DNA of 39,961 nucleotides from Porticoccaceae bacterium. GTDB lineage: Bacteria > Pseudomonadota > Gammaproteobacteria > Pseudomonadales > Porticoccaceae. Positions 17,655-26,073 of the stretch are shown in pieces (within the stretch, counting starts at the first letter, position 1; the number at the start of each line of letters is the position of its first letter). The stretch is taken from assembly GCA_028822155.1 (NCBI GenBank), contig JAPKEJ010000019.1:1-39961 (forward strand), written 5' to 3'. The notes under the pieces were generated by a model. The model did no database searches. It was not told the DNA's origin and worked only from the letters and a program-made list of their open reading frames with translations. A program made the translations under genes and the position numbers.

Positions 17655-18290
17655 ATGAGCCTACAAGATAATCGTCGTGAGTATGACTATGGGAAACTGT
17701 CTCGTAAGTCATTACTGGACGACCCATTTAACCAGTTTAGGCTGTGGATGGAGCAGGCCCTTGAGTCCGGTATTATTGACCCTACCGCGATGAGTGTCGC
17801 TACAGTTGATAGTGTTGGTAGGCCTTGGCAGCGAATGGTGCTGTTAAAAGGGTTTGATGAGCGTGGCTTTGTTTTTTACACCAATTTGGGAAGCCGAAAA
17901 GCAACTGATATTACGTCTAACCCTCAGATTAGCCTCCAGTTTCCTTGGTTGCAGTTGGATCGGCAGGTCATCGTGGGTGGTGTGGCAGAGCCTTTGTCAG
18001 ATAAGGAAGTCAGTGACTATTTTCAGAGTCGACCAACATCAAGTCAACTTGCGGCTTGGGCGTCGAAGCAAAGTAGCCCTATCGCCTCTCGTGAGACGCT
18101 GGAGGCACAGTTCGACGCCGTACAACAGCGTTTTGGTTCTGGTGATATTCCTTTGCCAGAGTTTTGGGGTGGCTATAGGGTGGTCCCTGAAGAGTTTGAG
18201 TTTTGGCAGGGCGGTGAAGATCGCCTTCATGACCGCTTTTCATTCCAGCGTATTGGAGATAGCTGGAAAATCTCACGGTTGTCTCCCTAA
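17655..18290 (+). CDS. pdxH: Pyridoxamine/pyridoxine 5'-phosphate oxidase
   Basis: This FMN enzyme oxidises PNP or PMP to pyridoxal 5'-phosphate with O2. The protein is 211 residues (E. coli 218). Family elements are present in order: [19 protein letters not shown] at the N-terminus, [18 protein letters not shown] (FMN contacts), [29 protein letters not shown] and the terminal RLHDRFSF. The last carries the conserved R-x-x-D-R active-site arginines. The stop codon shares four bases with the convergent greB stop. No obvious own promoter is seen in the 30-base gap after the SDR gene, so it is probably read through from upstream. Confidence 0.97.
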   Translation: MSLQDNRREYDYGKLSRKSLLDDPFNQFRLWMEQALESGIIDPTAMSVATVDSVGRPWQRMVLLKGFDERGFVFYTNLGSRKATDITSNPQISLQFPWLQLDRQVIVGGVAEPLSDKEVSDYFQSRPTSSQLAAWASKQSSPIASRETLEAQFDAVQQRFGSGDIPLPEFWGGYRVVPEEFEFWQGGEDRLHDRFSFQRIGDSWKISRLSP

Positions 18291-18802
18291 GTATTGGGAG
18301 GCTCGTAAGTGATCGCTGTAATGACGAAATAGCGTTGTCCGGCAGGGGTTTCTACTTTTACCTCATCATCTAAGCACTTTCCTACTAGCGCCTTAGCCAT
18401 GGGTGAATCAATGCTAATCCAATCAAGGGATGGGTCTATTTCATCTGAACCCACCAGCCTAAAAGTTTGCGGCAGACTATTTTCCCGTTCATCTTCAACG
18501 GTCACCCAAGCGGCAAAGAACACCTTTGATGGATCCCGTGGCTTATCTTCAATAATCTTGGCATTTTCTAAGCGTTTAGTTAGGTAGCGTACTCGGCTAT
18601 CGATTTCCCGCAGGCGTCGCTTGCCGTAGATATAGTCACCGTTTTCAGAGCGATCTCCGTTCTTTGCCGCCTCATGAACCACCTGAGTAACCTGGGGGCG
18701 TTCGATTTTCCATAGTTGCCGAAGCTCGGCGCGCATATCAGCAGCACCTTTGGACGTTATATAAGGTGAGCTCTTGGGGCTGGGTGGGCGATAACGAGAC
18801 AT
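18287..18802 (-). CDS. greB: Transcription elongation factor GreB
   Basis: GreB inserts into the RNA polymerase secondary channel and stimulates cleavage of backtracked RNA. The 171-residue protein is slightly longer than E. coli GreB (158). The N-terminal coiled-coil domain has [18 protein letters not shown] and the tip [16 protein letters not shown], with the acidic tip residues (the E and D of ENGDY) retained. The C-terminal domain has VTVEDE, the [15 protein letters not shown] segment and [10 protein letters not shown]. The basic patch and [12 protein letters not shown] sequence separate GreB from GreA. It is the last gene of a minus-strand operon, starting three bases after the S9 peptidase stop. 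Confidence 0.95.
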   Translation of the reverse strand: MSRYRPPSPKSSPYITSKGAADMRAELRQLWKIERPQVTQVVHEAAKNGDRSENGDYIYGKRRLREIDSRVRYLTKRLENAKIIEDKPRDPSKVFFAAWVTVEDERENSLPQTFRLVGSDEIDPSLDWISIDSPMAKALVGKCLDDEVKVETPAGQRYFVITAITYEPPNT

Positions 18803-18805
18803 TAT

Positions 18806-20734
18806 TTAATTGGCCTCGATAAGGTTAAATACGTCTTGATAAAAGTGTAGTTCGGATTCCATAGCGCGAATAATATTAACGGCTTTTCGAAATCCATGTC
18901 CCTCATCATCAAAGGTCACATGAGCGACTTTAATCCCCTTACTTTGCAACAAATTCACCATCATCTCTGCCTGATTGGGCGGAACAACCTTATCTTCAAG
19001 TCCCTGCAAAAAGATCACAGGGCAGTTCAGACCTTCGATATGGTTTATCGGCGATCTTTCAATGTAGATATCTTTTCGTTCAGGGTAGGGGCCTATTAGG
19101 CTATCTAAGTAGCGAGATTCAAACTTGTGAGTGTCCTTGGCCAGAGTTTCAAGATCACCAATACCGTAAAGGCTTGCCCCTGCTTTAAAGGTGTCGGTAA
19201 AGGTCAGCGCTGAAAGCACAGTGTAGCCACCAGCACTGCCACCTCGGATAATACAGCGCTCGGGATCTATTTTCCCTAGGCTTGCAAGGTGGCCTATGGC
19301 GTATTGGGTATCTTCAACATCGGCAAGTCCCCAAGCACCCACCAAACCTTGACGATAGCGGCGGCCAAAACCCGTGCTTCCCCGATAGTTAATGTCGACC
19401 ACAGCAAAACCGCGGTTAGTCCAATATTGTATCTTAAGGTTTAAGCTACTCTGTGTGGCGCCGGTTGGCCCCCCATGACATATAGCGATGACTAGGGGTA
19501 AGTCGTCATCATGCCCGCAAAAATAAGTGTTGGCTGGAGGGTAAAAGAAGGCATGCACTTTTTGATTGTTAGCACTGGGGAAAAAGACCGATTCTGGCTC
19601 AGATAATTCGCTACTATCTATCGGCAGTGACGCTGGCGCATAAACCTTATTGAGTGTGCTGTCTAAAGAAAAACTAATCAATTCTGTTGATAGTCCCGGG
19701 GCGCCAGCCATCATAAATAAATTGCCCTGATGATTACAGATGCTATTCATATTGCTGTAATAGCAGGCGATCTTGCCAAGCGTTTGAGTGGGTATATCAA
19801 TAAAGCCGGCAAACCAAACTCCAGATTCAGTCCATGTGCAGCCTATGGTTTGACTGTCAATAAAATCGTAGGTTGATGCACCTAATTGCCATAGAGGTGC
19901 ACCAAACTCTGCCTCCATAGGGAGTACAGTTTCTCGATGCCCCTCTCTGAAGCGATAGATATTCCACCAGTTATCGATGTCTGATACAAAATACAAAACA
20001 TTGTCCGGTGACCACTGAGGTTGAAAAATAGCCTCGTCTTGGTTCGTGCCTGCTACTAGATATTTGTTCGTTAGTCGCGTCCCGCTAACAGATGCTTGCC
20101 ACAACTGCGTGTTATCCCAAGGCATATGTGGGTGTTGCCATTCAATCCAGCAGATCGTCGTTTTGTCCGGACTGAGGCGCGGATAGGCATAGAAATCAGC
20201 CCCTGAGACTAAGGGCTCTACCTCAGGTTGCTCTTGATCCAAGGCAATACTGGCGATGTAATTAGTCGGCTCTCGGCCGTCAGCATGCTCCTCACAGACG
20301 GCGATCAGACGATGATTACTCTTATCTGCAACAAGGTCGGCAAAGCGAAAAGGTCCTTCAGGACTTATCGGCGAGGGGATATTAGGAAAATCTAAATCGA
20401 GCTGATAAATACGTTGATCTAGGGCGTTCACAAAATAAAGCTTTTGGTCGGCTACTGTATAGGCCATTCCACCGTACTCGTGTACTTTACTATTACAACT
20501 GTACCCAGCGGGTAAAAGGTCTTTGATCGTTCCATCGAGAGTCTGACACATGATCACATTGCGGCCAGCTTCCCAGGGACGATTTTCTACCCAAAACAGT
20601 GTATCTCCGCTAGATTGAAGGTGATTGAGTCCGGGCGCGGCGCGAGTGATCATCTCTGCGCTAATTTGTGATGGCCAGCTACCGAAGGGCTTTATCGCCT
20701 TGGGCATCATTGCCTTGGTGGTATCAATGTTCAA
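18806..20734 (-). CDS. S9 family (prolyl oligopeptidase-type) serine peptidase
   Basis: This is a 642-residue cytoplasmic peptidase with an N-terminal beta-propeller (about 30-370) and a C-terminal alpha/beta-hydrolase domain. The catalytic triad is visible: Ser500 in GGSAGGYTVL, Asp581 in QGLEDKVVPP and His613 in DDEGHGFRK. The sequence resembles dipeptidyl/acyl-aminoacyl peptidases of the S9C type more than true prolyl oligopeptidases; substrate unknown. There is no signal peptide. The start is a TTG at 20734, supported by a perfect AGGAGG ribosome site eight bases upstream (20743-20748), which lies inside the 3' end of yciH. An ATG at the ninth codon is the fallback. Coupled to yciH upstream and greB downstream. 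Confidence 0.92.
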   Translation of the reverse strand: MNIDTTKAMMPKAIKPFGSWPSQISAEMITRAAPGLNHLQSSGDTLFWVENRPWEAGRNVIMCQTLDGTIKDLLPAGYSCNSKVHEYGGMAYTVADQKLYFVNALDQRIYQLDLDFPNIPSPISPEGPFRFADLVADKSNHRLIAVCEEHADGREPTNYIASIALDQEQPEVEPLVSGADFYAYPRLSPDKTTICWIEWQHPHMPWDNTQLWQASVSGTRLTNKYLVAGTNQDEAIFQPQWSPDNVLYFVSDIDNWWNIYRFREGHRETVLPMEAEFGAPLWQLGASTYDFIDSQTIGCTWTESGVWFAGFIDIPTQTLGKIACYYSNMNSICNHQGNLFMMAGAPGLSTELISFSLDSTLNKVYAPASLPIDSSELSEPESVFFPSANNQKVHAFFYPPANTYFCGHDDDLPLVIAICHGGPTGATQSSLNLKIQYWTNRGFAVVDINYRGSTGFGRRYRQGLVGAWGLADVEDTQYAIGHLASLGKIDPERCIIRGGSAGGYTVLSALTFTDTFKAGASLYGIGDLETLAKDTHKFESRYLDSLIGPYPERKDIYIERSPINHIEGLNCPVIFLQGLEDKVVPPNQAEMMVNLLQSKGIKVAHVTFDDEGHGFRKAVNIIRAMESELHFYQDVFNLIEAN

Positions 20735-20738
20735 TGCA

Positions 20739-21062
20739 TCAGCCTCCTGCTAATTTGACCTTGTGGCCGAGCTTTTCTAGCTCTGTTCTAAGTAAATCAC
20801 GATGATCACCTTGGATTTCTATGGTCCCTAATTTAACAGTGCCGCCAGTGGAGCATTTTTGCTTTAACTGTTTTGCTAAGGCCTTCAAGTCAGCTTCTGG
20901 TAGTTCAATACCAGAAATAGTCGTAACCCCTTTACCTTTACGACCCTTAGTTTCGCGCCTAATGCGCACAGTGCCATCTCCTGAGATCGTCTGTGGTTGC
21001 TCGCCTTCTTGAATGCGGCCCACATCGGTGGAATATACTAATCGTGATTGTTTGTTAGCCAT
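20739..21062 (-). CDS. yciH: SUI1/eIF1-like translation factor YciH
   Basis: This is a 107-residue SUI1-domain protein, homologous to eukaryotic eIF1. In E. coli YciH has been implicated in discriminating against non-canonical initiation and in stress-related translation inhibition. Family elements: SRLVYSTDVGRI at the N-terminus, VRIRRETKGRKGKGVTTI with the basic ribosome-binding loop, KQLKQKCSTGGTVK, and the terminal IEIQGDHRDLLRTELEKLGHKVKLAGG. The ATG at 21062 overlaps the stop of the upstream quinone oxidoreductase by one base (TAATG), indicating translational coupling. Confidence 0.95.
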   Translation of the reverse strand: MANKQSRLVYSTDVGRIQEGEQPQTISGDGTVRIRRETKGRKGKGVTTISGIELPEADLKALAKQLKQKCSTGGTVKLGTIEIQGDHRDLLRTELEKLGHKVKLAGG

Positions 21063-22063
21063 TAATTACTCTCACTTATTAGCAGTAATTTACCAATATG
21101 CTTATTTGATTCCATTAGCTCATGAGCTTGGCTGGCCTGTGATAGAGGAAACTTGCTATTAACAACGGGTGTGAATTTTCCCTGTGCAATTAATGGCCAA
21201 ACCTGAGATTCAACACCCTCAGCAATTCGGATTTTGTCATTCAGTGGTTGCGCCCTTAGGGTTGAACCTGTTAATACTATCTGTTTTAGCATTAAAGGCA
21301 TGAGATCTATTTCCACCTTGGAGCCGCGTAAAAAAGCAATATTAACGATTCGCGCCTTTGGTGCGCAGACGGCAAAGTTTTGCTGAACATAGTCTCCACC
21401 GACCATGTCTAGCACTACATTAACGCCGCCCTTAGTGAGGTCTTTACAAATATCGACAAAATTATGCTCGCGATAGTTGATAGCTTTGATCGCGCCTAGA
21501 TTTTCACACACCCTACACTTTTCATCCGACCCCGCGGTGGCGATAACCTTAATACCTAATGCGCTGGCCATTTGAATGGCGGTGGTACCAATACCACTGG
21601 AACCGCCATGGACTAACAACCATTCGTTGGGTTTTAATTTGGCTCGTTCAAAAAGATTATGCCAGACTGTAAAACAGGTTTCCGGCAGTGACGCGGCATC
21701 TTCAAGACTTAGGACACCGGGGATGGGTAGACACAAAGATGCTTCTGCCACGGCGTATTCAGCGTAACCGCCTCCTGCTAATAAAGCACATACCTGGTCA
21801 CCTACTTTCCAGCGCGTGACCTCACTGCCAGCAGCCACCACTGTGCCAGATACCTCAAGGCCAGGAATGTCTGACGCCCCAGGGGGTGCCGGGTAAAAGC
21901 CGAGGCGCTGAAAAACATCGGGCCGATTAACACCTGCCGCCGCCACTTTAATGAGCACTTGACTGTCATTGTGTGAGGGCATGGGGCGTGAAGCCGGCTG
22001 TAAAACGCCTGGACGACCGGGCTGCGTGATTTCGATGCTGATTTGGTTGATGGGTAGGCTCAT
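21062..22063 (-). CDS. NAD(P)H quinone oxidoreductase (zinc-type MDR superfamily, PIG3-like)
   Basis: This is a medium-chain dehydrogenase/reductase of 333 residues, probably reducing quinones or enals with NADPH. The sequence shows GVNRPDVFQRLGFYPAPPG and the Rossmann motif VHGGSSGIGTTAIQMA (NADPH site). Other family segments are INYREHNFV and DMVGGDYVQQN. The catalytic zinc ligands of alcohol dehydrogenases are absent, so it is a zinc-independent quinone oxidoreductase of the PIG3/TP53I3 group. The ATG at 22063 is preferred because GAGAGG lies six bases upstream; an in-frame TTG directly before it is too close to that site. It heads the operon with yciH, the S9 peptidase and greB. Confidence 0.93.
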   Translation of the reverse strand: MSLPINQISIEITQPGRPGVLQPASRPMPSHNDSQVLIKVAAAGVNRPDVFQRLGFYPAPPGASDIPGLEVSGTVVAAGSEVTRWKVGDQVCALLAGGGYAEYAVAEASLCLPIPGVLSLEDAASLPETCFTVWHNLFERAKLKPNEWLLVHGGSSGIGTTAIQMASALGIKVIATAGSDEKCRVCENLGAIKAINYREHNFVDICKDLTKGGVNVVLDMVGGDYVQQNFAVCAPKARIVNIAFLRGSKVEIDLMPLMLKQIVLTGSTLRAQPLNDKIRIAEGVESQVWPLIAQGKFTPVVNSKFPLSQASQAHELMESNKHIGKLLLISESN

Positions 22064-22142
22064 CAATGACCTCTCAATGGTAAAGTTAGAGTTTAGCTGT
22101 AAATTGCGTCACTTCTCAATAATGAAAACAAGCCATTATATT

Positions 22143-23066
22143 TTAATGGCGTTTAGTCAGTTTTTTAGCCTTGCTCCACAATCGCCCATCGATTGATGCG
22201 AGCCCTAAACCAATGAACACCATGCCAATAAAATATTCAGCATGTAGTTTCTCATTTAGCACCAGCCAGCCAAGTAGACTCGCAGTGACGGGGACGAGAA
22301 AGGTAACTAACACGACGTTGGTGGCGCCGGAAGTGGCTAATATTTGGAAAAATAGAATATAGGCCAAGGCTGTTGAAAAAATAGCCAATGACAAAACCGC
22401 TAGCCAAACTTTTAAGCTTGGATTTGCCAATTGATAAGGTTGTTCAATGAACAAGGCCAAGGGCAGTAAAATAATGGTTGCTGCAGTTACCTGACCAACA
22501 ACGGTGGTAAAAGGACTAATACCCATGGTTTTGAATCGTCTGCCATAGACGGTGCCAAATCCATAAGATGCGGCGGCGGCCATGATAGCAAATTGAGCGG
22601 CCGTATTAGTGCCGGTATCTATCAGTGATGCCGGACCAATTAATACGATCACACCCAGTAATCCAACTACTACTCCAGTGATTTTTGCGGGTGTCATGCG
22701 CTCGTCAGTTAAAACTGCCCCAGCAATAAGGACGGTAAATAAGGGTGTTGTAGCATTGATTATGGAGGCTAGGCCAGATGAGATGTGGGTTTGGCCCCAG
22801 ACAATAAGAGAGAAGGGGATGGCGTTATTGAGTAACCCCAAAACAAAAAATGATCGCCACAGTTTAAGAGATTTAGGCACCTCATACCCAGCGACAAGCA
22901 AGATGATCCATAATGTCGCGGAAGCTAGGCCAACTCTCATTGTGACAATCGTTAATGGCGGTAATTCAGATACGGCTACCGCGATAAAAAAGAATGACCC
23001 ACCCCATAGGAATGATAATAGCAGTAACATTAACCAGTCTTTAGGGGACATTGTCTGGTTGATCAT
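22143..23066 (-). CDS. EamA/DMT family transporter
   Basis: This is an inner-membrane drug/metabolite transporter of 307 residues with about ten transmembrane helices in two EamA repeats. The first repeat starts LMLLLLSFLWGGSFFFIAVA, and the second begins near FAIMAAAASYGFGTVYGRRF. Signature phrases include ASIINATTPLFTVLIAGAVL and a second-half LVTFLVPVTASLLGWLVL. Substrate (amino acid, metabolite or drug export) cannot be told. The ATG at 23066 has GGAAG upstream. It is divergent from the K+ channel gene and probably a separate unit from the quinone oxidoreductase operon 79 bases downstream. Confidence 0.9.
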   Translation of the reverse strand: MINQTMSPKDWLMLLLLSFLWGGSFFFIAVAVSELPPLTIVTMRVGLASATLWIILLVAGYEVPKSLKLWRSFFVLGLLNNAIPFSLIVWGQTHISSGLASIINATTPLFTVLIAGAVLTDERMTPAKITGVVVGLLGVIVLIGPASLIDTGTNTAAQFAIMAAAASYGFGTVYGRRFKTMGISPFTTVVGQVTAATIILLPLALFIEQPYQLANPSLKVWLAVLSLAIFSTALAYILFFQILATSGATNVVLVTFLVPVTASLLGWLVLNEKLHAEYFIGMVFIGLGLASIDGRLWSKAKKLTKRH

Positions 23067-23155
23067 TGGAGGGCTTCCGAAATTATTGATAGTTGATTTT
23101 TAGAGGCAGTAAGATTTAGGTGCAATACTAACATTGCCCGATAGCCTAGACGATC

Positions 23156-23177
23156 TCTAATATAAACGTTTATTAGA
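23156..23177. promoter_or_regulatory. Near-palindrome between divergent transporter and channel genes
   Basis: TCTAA (23156-23160) and TTAGA (23173-23177) flank a perfect 10-base palindrome TAAACGTTTA (23163-23172), slightly off-centre. The 169-base divergent intergenic region has no other notable structure. It is a candidate operator for one or both flanking genes; the regulator is unknown. Confidence 0.35.
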
Positions 23178-23268
23178 TTTTAAAGCTGGATGGATAAAGA
23201 TAAGAGAATAGTTTAATTGCACATTACTGCCTACAATGAGTTCATCTATTTATATCAAGGCAAGCATT

Positions 23269-24096
23269 ATGGTTAAAGTATCCTTAAGAGAGAGAATGTA
23301 TAGGGTTATTTTTGGAACTGATACGCCGGCTGGACAAAAATTTGATATAGCCTTGATCTATGTCATTTTGCTTAGTGTGCTTGCAATCGTTCTGGATTCG
23401 ATCGAATCCGTTAACGGCCAGTACGGTCTATGGTTGTTTCGGTTGGAATGGTTTTTTACGTTGTTATTTTCTGTTGAATATTTACTGCGAATCTACTCAT
23501 CGCCGAAGCCTTTACACTACATGTTTAGTTTTTATGGATTGGTAGATTTACTGTCTATCGTGCCGACTTACCTGGCGCTTATCGTGCCGGGCGCCAATTA
23601 TTGGTTGGTGATACGTTTATTAAGAGTGCTGAGAATATTCAGAGTATTTAAGCTAGTACGCTATCTGTCTGAGGCTAATATATTACTGCGATCAATGTAT
23701 GCGGCACGACGGAAAGTGCTGGTTTTCTTTGTAGTTGTTTTGGTTCTTAGTGTGATTTTTGGCAGTTTGATGTTTTTGGTTGAAGGCCCTGGTAATGGCT
23801 TTACTAGTATTCCTCGCAGTATCTACTGGACTATTGTGACTATCACCACTGTTGGCTATGGCGATATTACTCCGCAAACACCCGTGGGGCAGATTTTATC
23901 TACCATGATTATGCTAACAGGCTATAGCATTATTGCTATTCCGACTGGTATTTTCACCGCCGAAATTGCTCGCGAGATGCACTCTGAAGTCAACAATCGC
24001 CAATGCAATGTCTGCGATCGCAGCGGCCATCATCCAGATGCTGAGTACTGTCATCAGTGCGGCGTAACCTTGCCCGAAAGGCTAGTCGAAAATTAA
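23269..24096 (+). CDS. Voltage-gated K+ channel-like ion transporter with C-terminal zinc ribbon
   Basis: This is a six-helix tetrameric cation channel subunit of about 275 residues. S1-S3 are followed by an arginine-bearing S4 voltage-sensor-like helix (RLLRVLRIFRVFKLVRYL). The pore loop has the K+ selectivity filter TVGYGD inside TTVGYGDITPQTPVG. S6 is GQILSTMIMLTGYSIIAIPTG. After S6 the cytoplasmic tail ends in a Cys4 knuckle pair, CNVC and CHQCG, 15 bases of protein apart in a DUF-like zinc ribbon. The start at ATG 23269 has AAGG eight bases upstream; an in-frame ATG at 23236 without a ribosome site would add 11 residues. The stop overlaps that of comM by four bases. Confidence 0.9.
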   Translation: MVKVSLRERMYRVIFGTDTPAGQKFDIALIYVILLSVLAIVLDSIESVNGQYGLWLFRLEWFFTLLFSVEYLLRIYSSPKPLHYMFSFYGLVDLLSIVPTYLALIVPGANYWLVIRLLRVLRIFRVFKLVRYLSEANILLRSMYAARRKVLVFFVVVLVLSVIFGSLMFLVEGPGNGFTSIPRSIYWTIVTITTVGYGDITPQTPVGQILSTMIMLTGYSIIAIPTGIFTAEIAREMHSEVNNRQCNVCDRSGHHPDAEYCHQCGVTLPERLVEN

Positions 24097-25601
24097 CCAC
24101 CAGTTCGCCTATCCATTGTTGGTCGATAGCTTAAGGCTTCTTGGTAATGAGGCATTTCTGGATAGTTAACCTTTTCAAGGTCTGCAAGGCTCCTGGCAAC
24201 TTTTAGAACTCGGTAAAACCCTCGAGTAGATAAAGCGAATTGATCAATTGCCTGGTTCATCAAAGACTTCTGCTCTTTGTTTAAGGGGCATACTTCTTGA
24301 AGCTCTTGGCTGTTTAAGTCAGCATTAATTTTCCCCTGCCTTTCTATTTGCAAGTAGCGTGCGGCGCAGACTCTAGACTGTATTTGCTGGTTAGTTTCGT
24401 CTTTGCTGGTAGTCTCTTGGCTTAATAACTGATGGTTGGTAATGGCAGAGACCTGTACTTGTAAATCGATGCGATCTAACAGGGGGCCTGAAATTTTATT
24501 TTGATAGCGAGCAATCTGATCTAGAGGGCATACACAGCGGTTCGAGCCAAGGTGCCCACAAGGGCAGGGATTCATCGCTGCAATAAGCTGAAATTTTGCG
24601 GGGTATAGAGTTTGGGCGCTAACCCTAGATATCATTATTTGACCTGACTCCAAAGGCTCTCTTAGTACCTCTAAAACACTTCTGGAAAACTCTGGTAGCT
24701 CATCGAGAAATAATACCCCATGGTGCGCCAAAGATATTTCCCCAGGCTTTGGGATTCCTCCACCTCCCACCAGAGCGGCCGCTGAGGCTGTGTGATGGGG
24801 CGATCTAAATGGCCGAAGCAAGATATTTTGACGGAGGCCTTTGCCCGCGACTGAGTGTACCGACGCTACTTCCAGGGCTTCTTGATTCGACAGCGGCGGT
24901 AAAATACCAGCTAGGCGGCTAGCAAGCATGGTTTTACCCGTCCCTGGGGGTCCGTAAAATAGCAGATGATGACCACCCGTGGCGGCTATTACCATGGCAC
25001 GTTTTGCGTGCTGCTGGCCGATGATGTCACTTAATTCAGCGGTCGACTGATATAGTACTCTGTCTTCTCTCTGCCAGAGCTCTATAGGCTCTCGGTCATG
25101 GAGGTGCGCAGAAACTTCCAGCAAGTGATTTGCCGGCAAGACGTCTAATGACTCAACTAGAGAGGCCTCGTGGGCGTTTCCCTTAGCAACAATCAGCTGG
25201 TTGTTGGCTTCAGAACATCGTTGAGCAGAAGGTAGTAGGGCATCGACTGGACGAATATCGCCAGTTAGCGCCAACTCTCCAATAAATTCATAATCGCTAA
25301 TATGGTCGTTGGGCACCTGGCCTGACGCCACCAAGATGCCAATAGCGATAGCCAAATCAAAGCGACTTCCCTGTTTGGGGATGTCCGCTGGTGCTAGATT
25401 TACCGTAATGCGTCTAGCGGGAAATTCGAAGTGTGAATTTATAATCGCACTGCGAACACGATCCTTACTTTCTTTGACGGAGGCTTCAGGTAATCCAACA
25501 ATGTTAAAGGCTGGAAGGCCGTTAGAGAGGTGAACCTCTACTGATATGATGGGCGCTTCGATACCCAATTTAGCCCGACTTTTAATAACAGCAAGTGACA
25601 T
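24093..25601 (-). CDS. comM: ComM/YifB family magnesium-chelatase-like AAA+ ATPase
   Basis: This is a hexameric AAA+ helicase. In naturally transformable gammaproteobacteria ComM drives branch migration of incoming DNA, but the gene is widely conserved outside competent species too. The 502 residues show the N-terminal ChlI-type domain (SRAKLGIEAPIISVEVHLSN), Walker A FYGPPGTGKTMLASRL, and the family segment RPFRSPHHTASAAALVGGG. Walker B is GVLFLDELPEFSR, and PCPCGHLGSNRCVCP is a cysteine cluster likely to bind zinc. The C-terminal helical domain is intact. The ATG at 25601 has GGAGG eight bases upstream, within a short hairpin. No other competence gene is in the window. Confidence 0.96.
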   Translation of the reverse strand: MSLAVIKSRAKLGIEAPIISVEVHLSNGLPAFNIVGLPEASVKESKDRVRSAIINSHFEFPARRITVNLAPADIPKQGSRFDLAIAIGILVASGQVPNDHISDYEFIGELALTGDIRPVDALLPSAQRCSEANNQLIVAKGNAHEASLVESLDVLPANHLLEVSAHLHDREPIELWQREDRVLYQSTAELSDIIGQQHAKRAMVIAATGGHHLLFYGPPGTGKTMLASRLAGILPPLSNQEALEVASVHSVAGKGLRQNILLRPFRSPHHTASAAALVGGGGIPKPGEISLAHHGVLFLDELPEFSRSVLEVLREPLESGQIMISRVSAQTLYPAKFQLIAAMNPCPCGHLGSNRCVCPLDQIARYQNKISGPLLDRIDLQVQVSAITNHQLLSQETTSKDETNQQIQSRVCAARYLQIERQGKINADLNSQELQEVCPLNKEQKSLMNQAIDQFALSTRGFYRVLKVARSLADLEKVNYPEMPHYQEALSYRPTMDRRTGG

Positions 25602-25605
25602 TTAA

Positions 25606-25621
25606 CATACCTCCGTGTATG
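25606..25621 (-). promoter_or_regulatory. Hairpin enclosing the comM ribosome binding site
   Basis: CATAC (25606-25610) and GTATG (25617-25621) form a perfect five-base-pair inverted repeat around a six-base loop. On the comM strand the ACGGAGGT ribosome site (25609-25616) lies in the loop and the adjoining stem. Confidence 0.5.
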
Positions 25622-25651
25622 TAGTTTGTATTCCTTTATATTCACATTGAT

Positions 25652-25906
25652 CTATTTATCTTGACTGGTTAGTAGAGTTTCCAGCTCAGCGAGTTGCTGT
25701 TCAAGGATGTCAATTTTTTTCCGAGAGCGCAACAGAACTGCTTGTTGTGCATCGAACTCGTCACGGGACACTATATCTAATCCGGCGAGAGTCTTAGTCA
25801 TTGAGGCGCGGAGTAAGTGTTGCAATTCCCCGCTAATCGATTGAGCGCCAGAAAGGGCCTCAGTGACATTTTTTTGAAACTGATTATATAGATCGTCCGA
25901 GTTCAT
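25652..25906 (-). CDS. ubiK: Ubiquinone biosynthesis accessory factor UbiK (BMFP family)
   Basis: This is a small membrane-fusogenic-type protein of 84 residues, formerly YqiC. UbiK works with UbiJ in the aerobic ubiquinone biosynthesis complex. The pattern matches the family: an N-terminal amphipathic helix (LYNQFQKNVTEAL), then LRASMTKTLAGLDIVSRDEFDAQQAVLLR, then a coiled-coil C-terminus KKIDILEQQLAELETLL. Its location upstream of comM on the same strand is a common gammaproteobacterial arrangement, where ubiK, comM and glnK-amtB often lie together. It is divergent from the porin-glnK-amtB operon across 299 bases. Confidence 0.94.
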   Translation of the reverse strand: MNSDDLYNQFQKNVTEALSGAQSISGELQHLLRASMTKTLAGLDIVSRDEFDAQQAVLLRSRKKIDILEQQLAELETLLTSQDK

Positions 25907-26040
25907 TTGGTTACTCCGCAGTGAAGCCCATTATTCAGTGTTTGATTGTTTCTGTCAGTTTTTTTTGCGTTAAAGGCCGCTGTTTTAAAAATCATCCTTT
26001 TGATCATTCTGGTGCGCTAGGGATCATAAACAAATAAGTC

Positions 26041-26059
26041 TGCGCACCAAAATGGCGCA
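26041..26059. promoter_or_regulatory. NtrC-like binding site
   Basis: GCACCAAAATGGCGC (26044-26058) differs by one base from the well-known NtrC site core GCACCAAAATGGTGC; outer arms TGCGC and GCGCA are perfectly inverted. It is centred about 74 bases upstream of the -12 element of the sigma-54 promoter, a suitable enhancer position. A possible extra half-site GGTGCGC lies at 26011-26017, and is inverted relative to GCGCACC at 26042-26048. Confidence 0.72.
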
Positions 26060-26073
26060 AAGAACCTCTTTTT

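Noticed and set aside
22609-23103. A 164-codon plus-strand frame opposite the first EamA gene
   Set aside because: It is antisense to a transporter with full family features; no ribosome site and no recognisable product.
23236-23268. Extended N-terminus of the K+ channel from ATG 23236
   Set aside because: No ribosome site precedes it, whereas ATG 23269 has AAGG at eight bases.
23395-23420. GGATTCGATCGAATCC palindrome within the channel gene
   Set aside because: It lies inside coding sequence with no regulatory context; likely chance.
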